DNA of 64,000 nucleotides from JAHFUS01 sp035689115 (GTDB taxonomy: Bacteria; Actinomycetota; Acidimicrobiia; Acidimicrobiales; GCA-2861595): the NCBI GenBank assembly GCA_035689115.1, contig DASSMA010000016.1, forward strand, positions 1 to 64,000. The letters run 5' to 3'. Of this stretch, positions 10,895 through 18,773 are shown one piece after another (position 1 is the first letter of the stretch; each line of letters begins with the position of its first letter). The translations under genes and the position numbers were made by a program. A model generated the notes under the pieces. The model searched no databases and was not told the DNA's origin. It saw only the letters and a program-made list of their open reading frames with translations.

Positions 10895-11785
10895 GTGCTC
10901 GACTACCACCTGCACCTGTGGCCGCACGGGCGGCGCGGCGACGCCGAGACGGTGGACCGGCTGGCCGCCTACTGCGAGAAGGCGGCGGCCGCCGGCGTCA
11001 CCGAGCTGGCCGTCACCGAGCACCTCTTCCGCTTCGTGCAGGCCGACGCCCTGCTCGGCGGGTGGTGGGACGACGACCCCGACCCCGCCCTCCGGTCGGC
11101 CATGGCCGCCTATTGGGACGACCACGCGCGGGAGGACCTCGACGCCTACGTCGCCGCCGGGCTGGCCGCCAAGGCGGCGGGCCTGCCGGTGGTGCTCGGC
11201 CTCGAGGTCGACCACTACGCCGGCCGCATGGACGACGTCGCCCTCCTGCTGGCCGGCTACCCCTTCGACGTGCTGCTGGGCTCGGTGCACTGGATCGGCG
11301 CCTGGGGCTTCGACGACTACGAGCACCCGGTGGTGGCCGCCGAGTGGGACCGGCGGGGCACCGAGGCGGCCTGGCGCGGCTACACCGACGCCCTGGAGGA
11401 GCTGGCGGCGTCGGGCGTGTGCGACGTGCTGGCCCACCCCGACCTGTGCAAGGTCACCGGCCGCCTCCCCGCCGTCCCGGAGGAGTTCTTCGACCGCATG
11501 GCCGACGCCGCCGCAGCCAGCGGGATGGCCGCCGAAGTGTCGTCCGCCGGGTGGCGCAAGCCGGTGGGGGAGGCGTACCCGGCGCCCGCCCTGCTGCGCC
11601 GCTTCGCCGAGCGGGGCGTCCCCGTCACCACGGCGTCCGACGCCCACCACGCCGGCGACGTGGCCCACCGCTCCGGCGACCTGCGGGCGCTGGTGGAGGC
11701 CGCCGGGTACACCGAGCTCACCGCCTACCGGGCCCGCCGGCCCCACCCGGTGCCGCTGGACGAGCCGGTCCCCGCCGGGCAGTGA
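10895..11785 (+). CDS. PHP-domain phosphoesterase, histidinol-phosphatase-like
   Basis: A 296-aa PHP metallohydrolase. Metal-binding motifs are visible: DYHLHLWPH at the N-terminus, VTEHLFR (about 42), GLEVDHYAG (about 105), VLAHPDLCK (about 180) and SDAHHAGDV (about 249). The layout resembles HisK/HisJ histidinol phosphatases, but no other histidine gene lies nearby, so a different phosphate ester is possible. GTG 10895 is used, 1 bp after the methyltransferase stop. Its TGA overlaps the GTG of the downstream kinase, implying translational coupling. Confidence 0.8.
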   Translation: MLDYHLHLWPHGRRGDAETVDRLAAYCEKAAAAGVTELAVTEHLFRFVQADALLGGWWDDDPDPALRSAMAAYWDDHAREDLDAYVAAGLAAKAAGLPVVLGLEVDHYAGRMDDVALLLAGYPFDVLLGSVHWIGAWGFDDYEHPVVAAEWDRRGTEAAWRGYTDALEELAASGVCDVLAHPDLCKVTGRLPAVPEEFFDRMADAAAASGMAAEVSSAGWRKPVGEAYPAPALLRRFAERGVPVTTASDAHHAGDVAHRSGDLRALVEAAGYTELTAYRARRPHPVPLDEPVPAGQ

Positions 11786-13251
11786 CGCCCCGCACGCCCG
11801 AGGCCGAACCGGCCCTCGCCTCCGACGACGGGCAGGGCCACCTCCAGCGGCTCATGGCCACGTGGGGGATCCTGGCCGACCTGTCGCGCGCCGACCTGGT
11901 GCTGTACGTGCCGGCGCCCGGCGAACCGTCGGCGTTCGTCGTGTACGGCCAGATGCGGCCCACCACCGGCCAGACCCTCTATCACGAGGACCTGGTGGGC
12001 CGGATCGTGTCCGAGGGCGAGCGGCCCCTCGTCGGCCGGGCGTGGCGGCTCGGCCAGATCGTGGAGGGCGAGGCGGCGGTGGGCCGGGGGGAGCGGGCCC
12101 GGATCCAGGTGATCCCGGTCCACTACGCCGGCGAGCTGGTGGCGGTGCTCACCAGGGAGTCGCCGCTGTCGATCGGCGGCCGGCGGCCGGGGGAGCTGGA
12201 GCGGGTCTACGTGGAGACCTTCGACCGCCTGGCCCGCATGATCGTGGCCGGACGCTTCCCGTTCCTCGAGGAGGACGCGCCCACCACCGAGGCGCCCCGC
12301 GTGGGCGACGGCGTGCTCACCCTCGACGCCACCGGCCGGGTGGAGTACGCCTCGCCCAACGCGGTGAATGCGCTGCACCGCATGGGGATCTACTCCAACG
12401 CGGAGGGTCTGCGGCTCGACGAGCTGGGCGTCGAGGAGACGGCCATCCAGAAGTCGTTCTTCGGGGCGGTGCCGGTCACCGAGGAGGTCGGACGCCACCC
12501 GGACGTGATCGTCCTGCTGCGCTGCATCCCGCTCCTCGAGAGCGACGACGTCACCGGCGGCCTCGTGCTGCTGCGCGACGTCACCGACCTGCGCCGGCGC
12601 GACCAGCTCCTCGTGTCGAAGGACGCCACCATCCGGGAGGTGCACCACCGGGTGAAGAACAACCTCCAGACGATCTCCTCGCTGCTGCGCCTCCAGGGCC
12701 GGCGCCTGCCGCCGGGGGAGGGCCGGGTGGCGCTGGCCGAGGCCGAGCGGCGCATCCGGTCCATCGCCCTGGTGCACGAGATCCTCTCCCGGGAGGCGGC
12801 CGAGCAGGTGCCGTTCAACGAGATCATCGACCCCCTGCTGCGCATGGCCAAGGAGACGGCCCTGTCGCCCGAGGGGGCGGTGGCCTTCGTCTCGCGCGGC
12901 AACGCCGGCCAGCTACCGGCCCAGCTGGCCACCCCGCTGGCCGTGGTGATCAACGAGCTGCTCCAGAACGCCGCCGAGCACGCCTTCCCGCCCGACCGCC
13001 CGCTCCACACCGGGCAAGACGGCCGGCGGGTGACCTTGACCCTGCAGAACGACGCCGACCGCCTGGCCGTCGAGGTCCGCGACAACGGTTGCGGGCTGCC
13101 CGACGGCTTCGCCATCGACACCGCCGACACCCTGGGCCTGTCGATCGTGCGCGACCTGGTGACCGGTCAGCTGGGCGGCTCGATCTCCCTCCGCACCGAC
13201 GGCGGCACGGTGGTGGAGCTGGTGATCCCCCTGGACCGCGCCCGCTCGTAG
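11782..13251 (+). CDS. pdtaS: Sensor histidine kinase of the PdtaS (HisKA_2) type
   Basis: A soluble kinase of 489 aa. The N-terminal 150 residues are GAF-like, followed by a PAS-like region (GVLTLDATGRVEYASPNAV, about 174-192), then the HisKA_2 phospho-acceptor box EVHHRVKNNLQTISSLLRLQ (about 286-305). The HATPase domain has an N box in VVINELLQNAAEHAF, G1 in VRDNGCGLPDGF and G2 in LGLSIVRDLVTGQLGG. There is no transmembrane segment. The domain order matches PdtaS (Rv3220c), which phosphorylates the ANTAR antiterminator PdtaR. As in Mycobacterium, it sits next to whiB1. GTG 11782 overlaps the previous stop codon. A short dispersed repeat follows its own stop. Confidence 0.88.
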   Translation: MTPRTPEAEPALASDDGQGHLQRLMATWGILADLSRADLVLYVPAPGEPSAFVVYGQMRPTTGQTLYHEDLVGRIVSEGERPLVGRAWRLGQIVEGEAAVGRGERARIQVIPVHYAGELVAVLTRESPLSIGGRRPGELERVYVETFDRLARMIVAGRFPFLEEDAPTTEAPRVGDGVLTLDATGRVEYASPNAVNALHRMGIYSNAEGLRLDELGVEETAIQKSFFGAVPVTEEVGRHPDVIVLLRCIPLLESDDVTGGLVLLRDVTDLRRRDQLLVSKDATIREVHHRVKNNLQTISSLLRLQGRRLPPGEGRVALAEAERRIRSIALVHEILSREAAEQVPFNEIIDPLLRMAKETALSPEGAVAFVSRGNAGQLPAQLATPLAVVINELLQNAAEHAFPPDRPLHTGQDGRRVTLTLQNDADRLAVEVRDNGCGLPDGFAIDTADTLGLSIVRDLVTGQLGGSISLRTDGGTVVELVIPLDRARS

Positions 13252-13293
13252 GGGGGAAACTCGCCGAGCAAGCTCCGCTTGCGAGTGCGAAAC
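13252..13293 (-). repeat. REP-like element, short copy (hairpin module only)
   Basis: This is the first module of the dispersed element described at 48489: on the minus strand TTTCGCACTCGCAAGC, a short loop, then GCTTGCTCGGCGAG. The arms GCAAGC (13268-13273) and GCTTGC (13277-13282) pair perfectly. It fills the space between the convergent stop codons of pdtaS and whiB1 and may act as a terminator. Confidence 0.75.
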
Positions 13294-13590
13294 CTACGAC
13301 GCTGCGAATTGGCGCTGGCGGCCCAGCCAGACCTTGCGGAGCTTGCGGCGCTCCTCTTCGGAGGTGCCGCCCCAGACGCCCGACTCCTGGTTGGTGGCGA
13401 GGGCGAACTCGAGGCACTGCGTCTGGGCCGGACAGGTGTGGCAGATGGCCTTGGCGGCCGCGATCTGGTCGATGGCCGGGCCGGTGGTTCCGACGGGGAA
13501 GAACAGGGAGGGGCTGGTGTCACGGCAGGCGGACACATCCCGCCAGTCATCGGTGTCCCAGTCGACGGAGCGGCTCCACGTGAGGGCCAC
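13294..13590 (-). CDS. whiB1: WhiB-family iron-sulfur regulator, WhiB1 type
   Basis: A 98-aa Wbl protein. The four [4Fe-4S] ligands are Cys22 (SACRD), Cys50, Cys53 (ICHTC) and Cys59 (TQCLEF). The segment LFFPVGTTGPA and the turn GVWGGTSEEERRKLRK match WhiB1 closely; in M. tuberculosis WhiB1 is an essential NO-responsive partner of the primary sigma factor. GTG 13590 follows GGAGG at about 8 nt. A perfect CRP-type palindrome lies 40 bp upstream of the start (13630-13645). The neighbouring pdtaS gene reproduces the Rv3219-Rv3220c adjacency. Confidence 0.9.
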   Translation of the reverse strand: MALTWSRSVDWDTDDWRDVSACRDTSPSLFFPVGTTGPAIDQIAAAKAICHTCPAQTQCLEFALATNQESGVWGGTSEEERRKLRKVWLGRQRQFAAS

Positions 13591-13629
13591 AGGGTTGTCC
13601 TCCTAGAGGGGCGGCGCTGTTACCGCCTT

Positions 13630-13645
13630 TGTGAATTCGTTCACA
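13630..13645. promoter_or_regulatory. CRP/FNR-type operator upstream of whiB1
   Basis: The sequence is TGTGA-N6-TCACA with both half-sites perfect, extended to a 7-bp palindrome (TTGTGAA/TTCACAA, 13629-13646). It lies 40 bp upstream of the whiB1 start and about 150 bp from the divergent GDPD start. M. tuberculosis whiB1 is controlled by the cAMP receptor protein Rv3676 through sites of this consensus, so cAMP control of whiB1 is the natural inference here. Confidence 0.75.
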
Positions 13646-13798
13646 AGACACGACGTTTTGTACGCGACTTGTGTAGCTTCCCGGTGTCCACACCCTAACG
13701 GGTTTGGTTTTCCGAAAGCAAGGGGTTCCCGTCCCGAAACCTGGGCGTCACCGGCTGACCCTCGCCCTGCGTGGCCAACCAACGACGGAAAGCGGTCG

Positions 13799-14485
13799 TT
13801 GACCGCCATCTGGGCCCACCGGGGCGGCTGGGGGCCGACGCGCGAGAACACGCTCGAGGCGTTCGCCGCCGCCCGCCGGCTGGGTGCGGCCGGCGTGGAG
13901 CTCGACGTCCGCTGCACCGCCGACGGCGTGCTGGTGGTGCATCACGACCCCGTGCTCGACGACGGCCGGGTGCTGGCCGCCACCCCGGCCGCCGACCTCC
14001 CGGCGTGGCTGCCCACGCTGGAGGACGCCCTGGAGGCGTGCCAGGGGCTCACCGTCAACGTGGAGGTCAAGAGCCTGCCCACCGAGCCCGGCTGGGACCC
14101 CGACGAGCCGGTCGCCACCGCCACCGCCCGGCTGGTGGCCGCCCTGGGCCGGGCCGCCACCGTGTGGGTGTCGGCCTTCGCCCTGCCCGCCGTCGACGCC
14201 GCCCGGGCGGCGGCCGACGTGGCCACCGGCTGGCTCACCCTCCCCGGCTACGACCAGGCCGACGCCCTCGACCTGGCCGCCCGCCACGGTCACCGGGCCC
14301 TCCACCCGCCCCACGGCGTCGTAACCCCCGAGCTGGTGGCGGCGGCCCACGCCCGGGGCCTGGCCGTGCACGCCTGGACGGCCGACGACCCCGCCGACGT
14401 GGCCCGGCTGGCCGCCGCCGGCGCCAACGCGGTGATCACCAACGACGTCGCGGCCGCCCTCGCCGCCCTGGCCCCGCCGCACTGA
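13799..14485 (+). CDS. Glycerophosphodiester phosphodiesterase (GDPD) family protein
   Basis: A TIM-barrel enzyme of 228 aa that would hydrolyse glycerophosphodiesters to an alcohol plus glycerol 3-phosphate. The catalytic elements are AHRGGWGPTRENTLEAF at the N-terminus, GVELDVRCTADGVLVVHHD (about 30-48), NVEVKS, and C-terminal VHAWTADDP. No signal peptide is seen with the chosen TTG 13799, which has a GGAAAG upstream and is immediately followed by the barrel. An earlier ATG at 13631 would add 56 residues of non-coding character across the whiB1 promoter region. The stop lies inside a palindromic terminator. Confidence 0.85.
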   Translation: MTAIWAHRGGWGPTRENTLEAFAAARRLGAAGVELDVRCTADGVLVVHHDPVLDDGRVLAATPAADLPAWLPTLEDALEACQGLTVNVEVKSLPTEPGWDPDEPVATATARLVAALGRAATVWVSAFALPAVDAARAAADVATGWLTLPGYDQADALDLAARHGHRALHPPHGVVTPELVAAAHARGLAVHAWTADDPADVARLAAAGANAVITNDVAAALAALAPPH

Positions 14486-14527
14486 CATGCGAACCGCGGT
14501 CGACAAGACCCCGCTCCGCATGTCAGT
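14481..14527. terminator. Bidirectional palindromic terminator
   Basis: ACTGACATGCG (14481-14491) and CGCATGTCAGT (14517-14527) form a perfect 11-bp inverted repeat with a 25-nt loop, between the convergent GDPD and lipid kinase genes. The GDPD stop codon lies in the left arm. Confidence 0.6.
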
Positions 14528-14535
14528 GCCGCGGA

Positions 14536-15453
14536 TCAGGGCACGATGAGGTTGAGGCAGTCGGGCTGGTGGGTGACCTCCAGCGACTCGGTCTCGCCCA
14601 GGTAGTCGCCGTCGACCTGGTACGGGAACGGCCCGTGGCCGGCGACGGTGAGAGCACCGACGACGGGGCGCACCGTGACGTAGCCCATGCCCGGCAGCCG
14701 GCCGCCGCCGGCCAGGGCGGCGAAGGCGGCGCCCGCGAGGGTGCTGGCGCTCAGGTCCCGCAGCACCACGAGCGCCAGCCCGTCGGTGTCGAGCCCGGTG
14801 CCCGGCACCAGCCGGAACGGGCGGGGGCCGAGGAAGGTGTACGGGTCCGTCTTCTCCACCACCGCGAAGTAGCCGTCGGGCACCTCCTCGCCGTCTTCGA
14901 GGCGCAGGGCGAAGCGGGGCCGGCTCCGGTCGTAGCGGCCGATCCAGGTGGCCAGCGCCTCGTAGGCGAACAGGGCGTGCCCGAGCCACCGCTTGAGCTC
15001 GCCCCGCTTCTCCACCTGGTGGACGACCTCGGCGTCGTAGCCGATGCCCAGGTGGAACAGGAAGGCCCGCCCGCCGGCCCGGCCCACCCCCACTCGCCGC
15101 ACCGAGCCCTGCTCGAGCGCCTCCAGCACCCGGCCCACCGCCGGCCGGGGGTGGTTGGGCAGGCCCAGGGTGCGGGCGAAGACGTTGGTGGAGCCGCCGG
15201 GGAGCACGCCGAGGGCGGTGTCCGAGCCGACGAGCCCGTTGGCCGCCTCGTTGACGGTGCCGTCCCCGCCGAGCACCACCAGGGCGTCGGCCCCGTCCCG
15301 CGCCGCCTCGCCGGCGAGCGTGCAGCCGTCCTCCCGGGCGCCGGTGAACACGGTGGTGACGTCGTGGCGCTCGGCCAGGGCCTGGTGGACCTCCTCCCGG
15401 TTCCGCTCGGTGACGCCCGACGCCACCTGGTTCACCAGGAGGACGATCTTCAA
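14536..15453 (-). CDS. Diacylglycerol kinase-family lipid kinase
   Basis: A 305-aa soluble lipid kinase of the DgkB/YegS type. The nucleotide-binding motif LVVLGGDGTVNEAANGL lies at about residues 58-74 and is followed by GVLPGGSTNVFARTLGLP, the family phosphate-binding loop. The C-terminal half is the beta-sandwich with PFPYQVDGDYLGE. The likely reaction is ATP-dependent phosphorylation of diacylglycerol or a related long-chain alcohol at the inner membrane face. The start is TTG 15453 (MKIVLLVNQVASG), where the fold begins, but no clear Shine-Dalgarno sequence precedes it. It lies downstream of sigF with a long inverted repeat between. Confidence 0.85.
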   Translation of the reverse strand: MKIVLLVNQVASGVTERNREEVHQALAERHDVTTVFTGAREDGCTLAGEAARDGADALVVLGGDGTVNEAANGLVGSDTALGVLPGGSTNVFARTLGLPNHPRPAVGRVLEALEQGSVRRVGVGRAGGRAFLFHLGIGYDAEVVHQVEKRGELKRWLGHALFAYEALATWIGRYDRSRPRFALRLEDGEEVPDGYFAVVEKTDPYTFLGPRPFRLVPGTGLDTDGLALVVLRDLSASTLAGAAFAALAGGGRLPGMGYVTVRPVVGALTVAGHGPFPYQVDGDYLGETESLEVTHQPDCLNLIVP

Positions 15454-15546
15454 CTAGTGCACCATCTCGCACGTCGCAGCGGCGTCTCGCCGGCGACACC
15501 GAGCGCTCGGCGAGCCATCCACTTGACGCACGGGATGGAGCACTAG
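15454..15546. terminator. Imperfect long-range inverted repeat between sigF and the lipid kinase
   Basis: CTAGTGCACCATC (15454-15466) pairs with GATGGAGCACTAG (15534-15546) with one mismatch. The enclosed 67 nt contain further self-complementary GC segments. The right arm includes the sigF stop codon and the left arm touches the kinase start codon. It may be a terminator, a processed intercistronic RNA, or a translational control element for the kinase. Confidence 0.4.
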
Positions 15547-16295
15547 GGCTCCTCGGCGGCGGCCCGCAGCTGGGCCAGGCTCCGGGCCAGCAGGCGGGAG
15601 ACGTGCATCTGGCTGATGCCCAGGCGCTCGGCGATGGCGGACTGGGTGAGCCCCTCGAAGAAGCGCAGGTGCAGGATCATCTGCTCGCGCTTGGGGAGCT
15701 GGGCCAGCAGGGGCCACAGCGCCACCCGGTGCTCGGCGTCGACCAGGTTGGAGTCCTCGGCACCCAGCTGGGAGCTCATGGTGTCGCCCTCGTCGTCGCC
15801 GGGGCCCGGTGCGTCGAGCGACGCGAAGCGGTAGGCCTGCCCGGCTTCCAGCGCCTCCAGGACCTCTTCCTCCGAGACCTGGGCCTCCAGGGCCAGCTCG
15901 GGGATGGTGGGGGAGCGGCCCAGCTCCTGGCTCAGCACGCCGATGATGCGCCCGAGCCGCAGGTACAGCTCCTGCATGCGGCGGGGGGCCCGCACCGCCC
16001 AGCCCTTGTCGCGGAAATGCCGCTTGAGCTCGCCCACGATGGTGTGGGTGGCGTAGGTGGAGAACTCCACGCCCCGCTCCGGGTCGAAGCGGTCGACGGC
16101 CTTGAGCAGGCCGACGGACGCCACCTGGGTGAGGTCGTCGAGCGGCTCGCCGCGGTTGCTGAAGCGGCGGGCCAGGTACTCGGCCAGCCCGAGGTGCGCC
16201 TCGATCAGCTCGTCGCGCAGCTTGGGCGAGCGGGTCTGGGCGAACTCCGCGAACTTCTGCCGCAGGTCCTCCCGCTGTTCGTCGTCGAAGGTCAC
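15543..16295 (-). CDS. sigF: RNA polymerase sigma factor, SigF/SigB type
   Basis: A 250-aa alternative sigma factor of the stress and development class. Region 2 covers about residues 30-95 (EAHLGLAEYLARRF, DLTQVASVGLLKAVDRFDPERGVEFSTYATHTIVGELKRHFRDKGWAVRAP region). Region 3 starts near 100. Region 4 is at about 190-245 (LPKREQMILHLRFFEGLTQSAIAERLGISQMHVSRLLARSL), the helix-turn-helix for the -35 element. It starts at GTG 16295. The RsbW-type anti-sigma gene lies 22 bp upstream and is read first, as in usfX-sigF of mycobacteria, so it is presumably controlled by partner switching. Confidence 0.92.
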   Translation of the reverse strand: MTFDDEQREDLRQKFAEFAQTRSPKLRDELIEAHLGLAEYLARRFSNRGEPLDDLTQVASVGLLKAVDRFDPERGVEFSTYATHTIVGELKRHFRDKGWAVRAPRRMQELYLRLGRIIGVLSQELGRSPTIPELALEAQVSEEEVLEALEAGQAYRFASLDAPGPGDDEGDTMSSQLGAEDSNLVDAEHRVALWPLLAQLPKREQMILHLRFFEGLTQSAIAERLGISQMHVSRLLARSLAQLRAAAEEP

Positions 16296-16317
16296 CGGGT
16301 CCGTCCCCCGGGCTGCG

Positions 16318-16728
16318 TCACGATCGATCCCCTCCGGGCGGGGGGAGCCGGCGTTTCACCATTCGGAAGGCGGTGTGCCCGCCGTCCTCGAAGAGGGCGT
16401 ACTCGTCGACGAGGGCCTTGAGCATCTGCTCGGACCACGACGCGAGGACCGGCGCGGCCCGGCCGTCGTCGAACGTGCCGGTGCCGACCACCTCGAGGGT
16501 GTCGCCGTTCACCGCGTAGCGCAGATCCACGGTGCCGGCCCGGCCCTTGTTGCCGATCAGCACGAAGCACAGCTCGTCGATCGCGAGGCGCAGGTCTTCG
16601 ACCTCGTCCAAGGTGAAGCCCATGCGGCTGGCGAGCCCCGAAGCGGTGACCCGGGCCAGTCGGAGGAACTCCGGCGTGGCGGGGACGGCCAGACGGACCT
16701 CGTCCCCGACCTCGTCCTGGGTTTCCAC
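16318..16728 (-). CDS. rsbW: RsbW-like anti-sigma factor (serine kinase/ATPase fold)
   Basis: A 136-aa GHKL-fold protein. After a beta strand (DEVRLAVPATPEFLRLARV) comes an N box-like helix DEVEDLRLAIDELCFVLIG, where RsbW has the AVxExxxN pattern; here Asp-Glu-Leu-Cys replaces the usual Glu...Asn spacing, and the distal glycine motif is weak. ATP binding may therefore be atypical. It would bind and inhibit the SigF protein encoded 22 bp downstream. Tandem GTG codons at 16731 and 16728 follow AGGGAGGA; the second has the better spacing. No anti-anti-sigma gene is in the immediate neighbourhood. Confidence 0.82.
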   Translation of the reverse strand: METQDEVGDEVRLAVPATPEFLRLARVTASGLASRMGFTLDEVEDLRLAIDELCFVLIGNKGRAGTVDLRYAVNGDTLEVVGTGTFDDGRAAPVLASWSEQMLKALVDEYALFEDGGHTAFRMVKRRLPPPGGDRS

Positions 16729-16831
16729 CACTCCTCCCTCGCACGCCGTGGGACAGGACGCTACCCGCGATCCGTCCCCTACCTGACACACCCGGTTGGT
16801 GGGCGCCGGTCCGGTGGGCGAGTATGCGGGG

Positions 16832-17611
16832 GTGAAGGTCGCCGTGTGCGCCAAGCAGATCCCCGACCCGGCGACCCCCGGGCGCCTCGACCCTTCCACC
16901 TCCACGCTGGAGCGGGCGGGCAAGCTCATCCTCGACGACTCCGACGCCTACGGCGTGGAGATGGCCCTCCAGCTGGTCGACGGGGCGGGCGGCGGCGAGG
17001 TGGTCCTGGTCTCGATGGCGCCACGGGCCGAGACCGGCGGGCTTCGCACCGGCCTGGCCATGGGCGCCGACCGGGCGATCCTCGTCAGCGACGACGCCCT
17101 CGTCGGGTCCGACGCCCTCGGCACGGCGCGCGTGCTGGCCGCTGCCATCGGGCGCGTGGGCGCCGACCTGGTGCTGGCCGCCACCGAGTCCACCGACGGG
17201 TACACCGGCACCGTGCCGGTGCAGGTCGCCGAGCTGCTCGGCCTGCCGGCCGTCACCTTCGCCCGCCGGGTGGAGGTGGCCGGCGGCGAGGTGCGGGTCG
17301 AGCGCCAGACGGAGGCCGGCTACGACGAGGTCGTGTGCCCCCTGCCGGCGCTGGTCACCGTCACCGCCGGCGTGGTCGAGCCCCGGTACCCGTCGTTCAA
17401 GGGGATCATGGCGGCCAAGAGCAAGCCCGTCGAGGTGCTCACCGTGGCCGACCTGGGCCTCGAGCCGTCCGCCGTCGGCTGGGCCGGCGCCCGCCAGGAG
17501 ATCGTCGAGGTGGTCCCCGCCGACCAGCGGGAGGCCGGCGAGATCGTCGAGGACCAGGGCGACGCCCACGAGGCCATCCTCCGCTTCCTCGAGCGGGTGA
17601 AGGTGATCTGA
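16832..17611 (+). CDS. etfB: Electron transfer flavoprotein beta subunit
   Basis: A 259-aa ETF small subunit. It starts KVAVCAKQIPDP, typical of EtfB, and contains the AMP-binding region GLAMGADRAILV...VLAAATESTDGYTGTV and the family signature QTEAGYDEVVCPLPALVTVT (about 162-181), then PRYPSFKGIMAAKSKP. With EtfA it passes electrons from acyl-CoA and other flavin dehydrogenases to ETF-quinone oxidoreductase. GTG 16832 is used because the protein fold begins there; the ATG-like start at 16796 would add 12 residues. It is divergent from rsbW. The etfA ATG follows one base after the stop. Confidence 0.94.
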   Translation: MKVAVCAKQIPDPATPGRLDPSTSTLERAGKLILDDSDAYGVEMALQLVDGAGGGEVVLVSMAPRAETGGLRTGLAMGADRAILVSDDALVGSDALGTARVLAAAIGRVGADLVLAATESTDGYTGTVPVQVAELLGLPAVTFARRVEVAGGEVRVERQTEAGYDEVVCPLPALVTVTAGVVEPRYPSFKGIMAAKSKPVEVLTVADLGLEPSAVGWAGARQEIVEVVPADQREAGEIVEDQGDAHEAILRFLERVKVI

Positions 17612-17612
17612 G

Positions 17613-18581
17613 ATGCGGGTGTGGGTGGTCACGGAGTCGGCCGGCGGGCGCCTGGCCGGCGCCGGCCTGGAGCTGCTCACCGCCGCCCACCGGCTCGGGG
17701 CCACCGTCGAGGCCGTCCACTGGGGCACCGACGTCGCCGCCGTCGCCGAGGCGCTGGGTCGCCACGGCGCCACCAAGGTGCTCGACGTGGGCGACGTGGG
17801 CGGTGCCCTCCCGGGCGTCCCCGTGGCGGCCGCCATCGCCGCCCGCATCGACGCCGGCGACCGGCCCGACGCCATCTTCCTCGCCACCACCTACGACCAG
17901 CGCGACGTCGCCGGGCGCCTCTCGGTCCGCCTCGACCGGCCGGTGCTCACCAACGTCACCGGCGTGGCCGTCGACGGCGAGGGGCGCCTGGTCGCCGACC
18001 ACGCGGTGTTCGGCGGCACCACCGTCGTGCGGGCCCGCATCACCGCCCCGGCGCCCCAGCTGCTGCTGTTCCGGCCCCGGTCGTTCCCGGCCGAGCCGGG
18101 GGAGGGCGGGCCGGCGCCGATCGAGGCCGTCGCCGTGCCCGACACCGGCGCCACCGGGGCGGCCACCGTCACCGGCCGCCACGTCGCCGAGCACTCCGGC
18201 CCGGCGCTCGACGAGGCGTCGGTCGTGGTGGCCGGGGGCCGCGGCCTGGGCGACGCCTCCCGCTTCGAGCTGGTCGAGCGGCTGGCCGCCCGCCTGGGCG
18301 GGGCGGCGGCCGCCACCCGGGCCATCGTCGACGCCGGCTGGGTCCCCTACGCCTACCAGGTGGGCCAGACCGGCAAGACGGTCAAGCCCACGCTCTACGT
18401 CGCCTGCGGCATCTCCGGGGCCACCCAGCACCTGGTGGGCATGAAGGGCTCGCGCCACATCGTCGCCATCAACAAGGACCGTGACGCCCCGATCTTCGGC
18501 GTGGCCGACCTGGGCGTGGTCGGCGACGTCACCAAGGTGCTGCCCCGCCTGATCGAGGCCCTGGAGGCCCGCGGCGGCTAG
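17613..18581 (+). CDS. etfA: Electron transfer flavoprotein alpha subunit
   Basis: A 322-aa ETF large subunit. The C-terminal FAD domain has VVVAGGRGLGDASRFELVE (about 206-224), YAYQVGQTGKTVKPTLYVAC (about 248-267) and GISGATQHLVGM, followed by AINKDRDAPIFGVADLGVVGD, the canonical EtfA FAD-binding pattern. It forms a heterodimer with EtfB. After its TAG the sequence loses coding character for about 140 nt, and the reverse transcriptase gene follows on the same strand. If no terminator intervenes, the RT could be read through from the etf promoter. Confidence 0.95.
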   Translation: MRVWVVTESAGGRLAGAGLELLTAAHRLGATVEAVHWGTDVAAVAEALGRHGATKVLDVGDVGGALPGVPVAAAIAARIDAGDRPDAIFLATTYDQRDVAGRLSVRLDRPVLTNVTGVAVDGEGRLVADHAVFGGTTVVRARITAPAPQLLLFRPRSFPAEPGEGGPAPIEAVAVPDTGATGAATVTGRHVAEHSGPALDEASVVVAGGRGLGDASRFELVERLAARLGGAAAATRAIVDAGWVPYAYQVGQTGKTVKPTLYVACGISGATQHLVGMKGSRHIVAINKDRDAPIFGVADLGVVGDVTKVLPRLIEALEARGG

Positions 18582-18588
18582 CCTCGGC

Positions 18589-18733
18589 GGCGAGCGGGAG
18601 GGATGCCTTCGGGCGCCTCCGGGCGGAGCAGCGCAGGACGTGCGATGACACTGGTCGATCCCTGGAGGCGGGTGTCCTGCGTACCTCCGGGTGCGGCTAC
18701 AGCCGCTTCAAAGCGACCTCCCTCCCGCTCGCT
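18589..18733 (+). ncRNA. Putative structured non-coding RNA in front of the reverse transcriptase
   Basis: CGAGCGGGAGGGA (18591-18603) and TCCCTCCCGCTCG (18719-18731) form a perfect 13-bp closing stem that can extend by one GC and one GU pair. Inside are CGCAGGAC (18632-18639) pairing with GTCCTGCG (18674-18681), a hairpin GCGGC-TACA-GCCGC (18693-18706), and an alternative 10-bp helix 18614-18623/18661-18670 that would make a pseudoknot or competing fold. The stretch is open in the RT frame, but 15 of 39 codons end in A or T, against about 1 in 50 just downstream. It therefore looks non-coding. Architecture resembles the RNA upstream of retron and some defence RT genes; transcription is unproven. 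Confidence 0.5.
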
Positions 18734-18773
18734 CCTGCACGGGTTGGAGGGCGACGGGCCCTGGGAGGCGGCG

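Noticed and set aside
15454..15545. Small gene between sigF and the lipid kinase
   Set aside because: No frame has a start with coding-like composition; the segment is better explained by its inverted repeat.
18603..18743. N-terminal extension of the RT from ATG 18603 or ATG 18645
   Set aside because: Third-position composition is non-coding (15 of 39 codons end in A/T) and the segment forms long stems. The extension shows no protein pattern.
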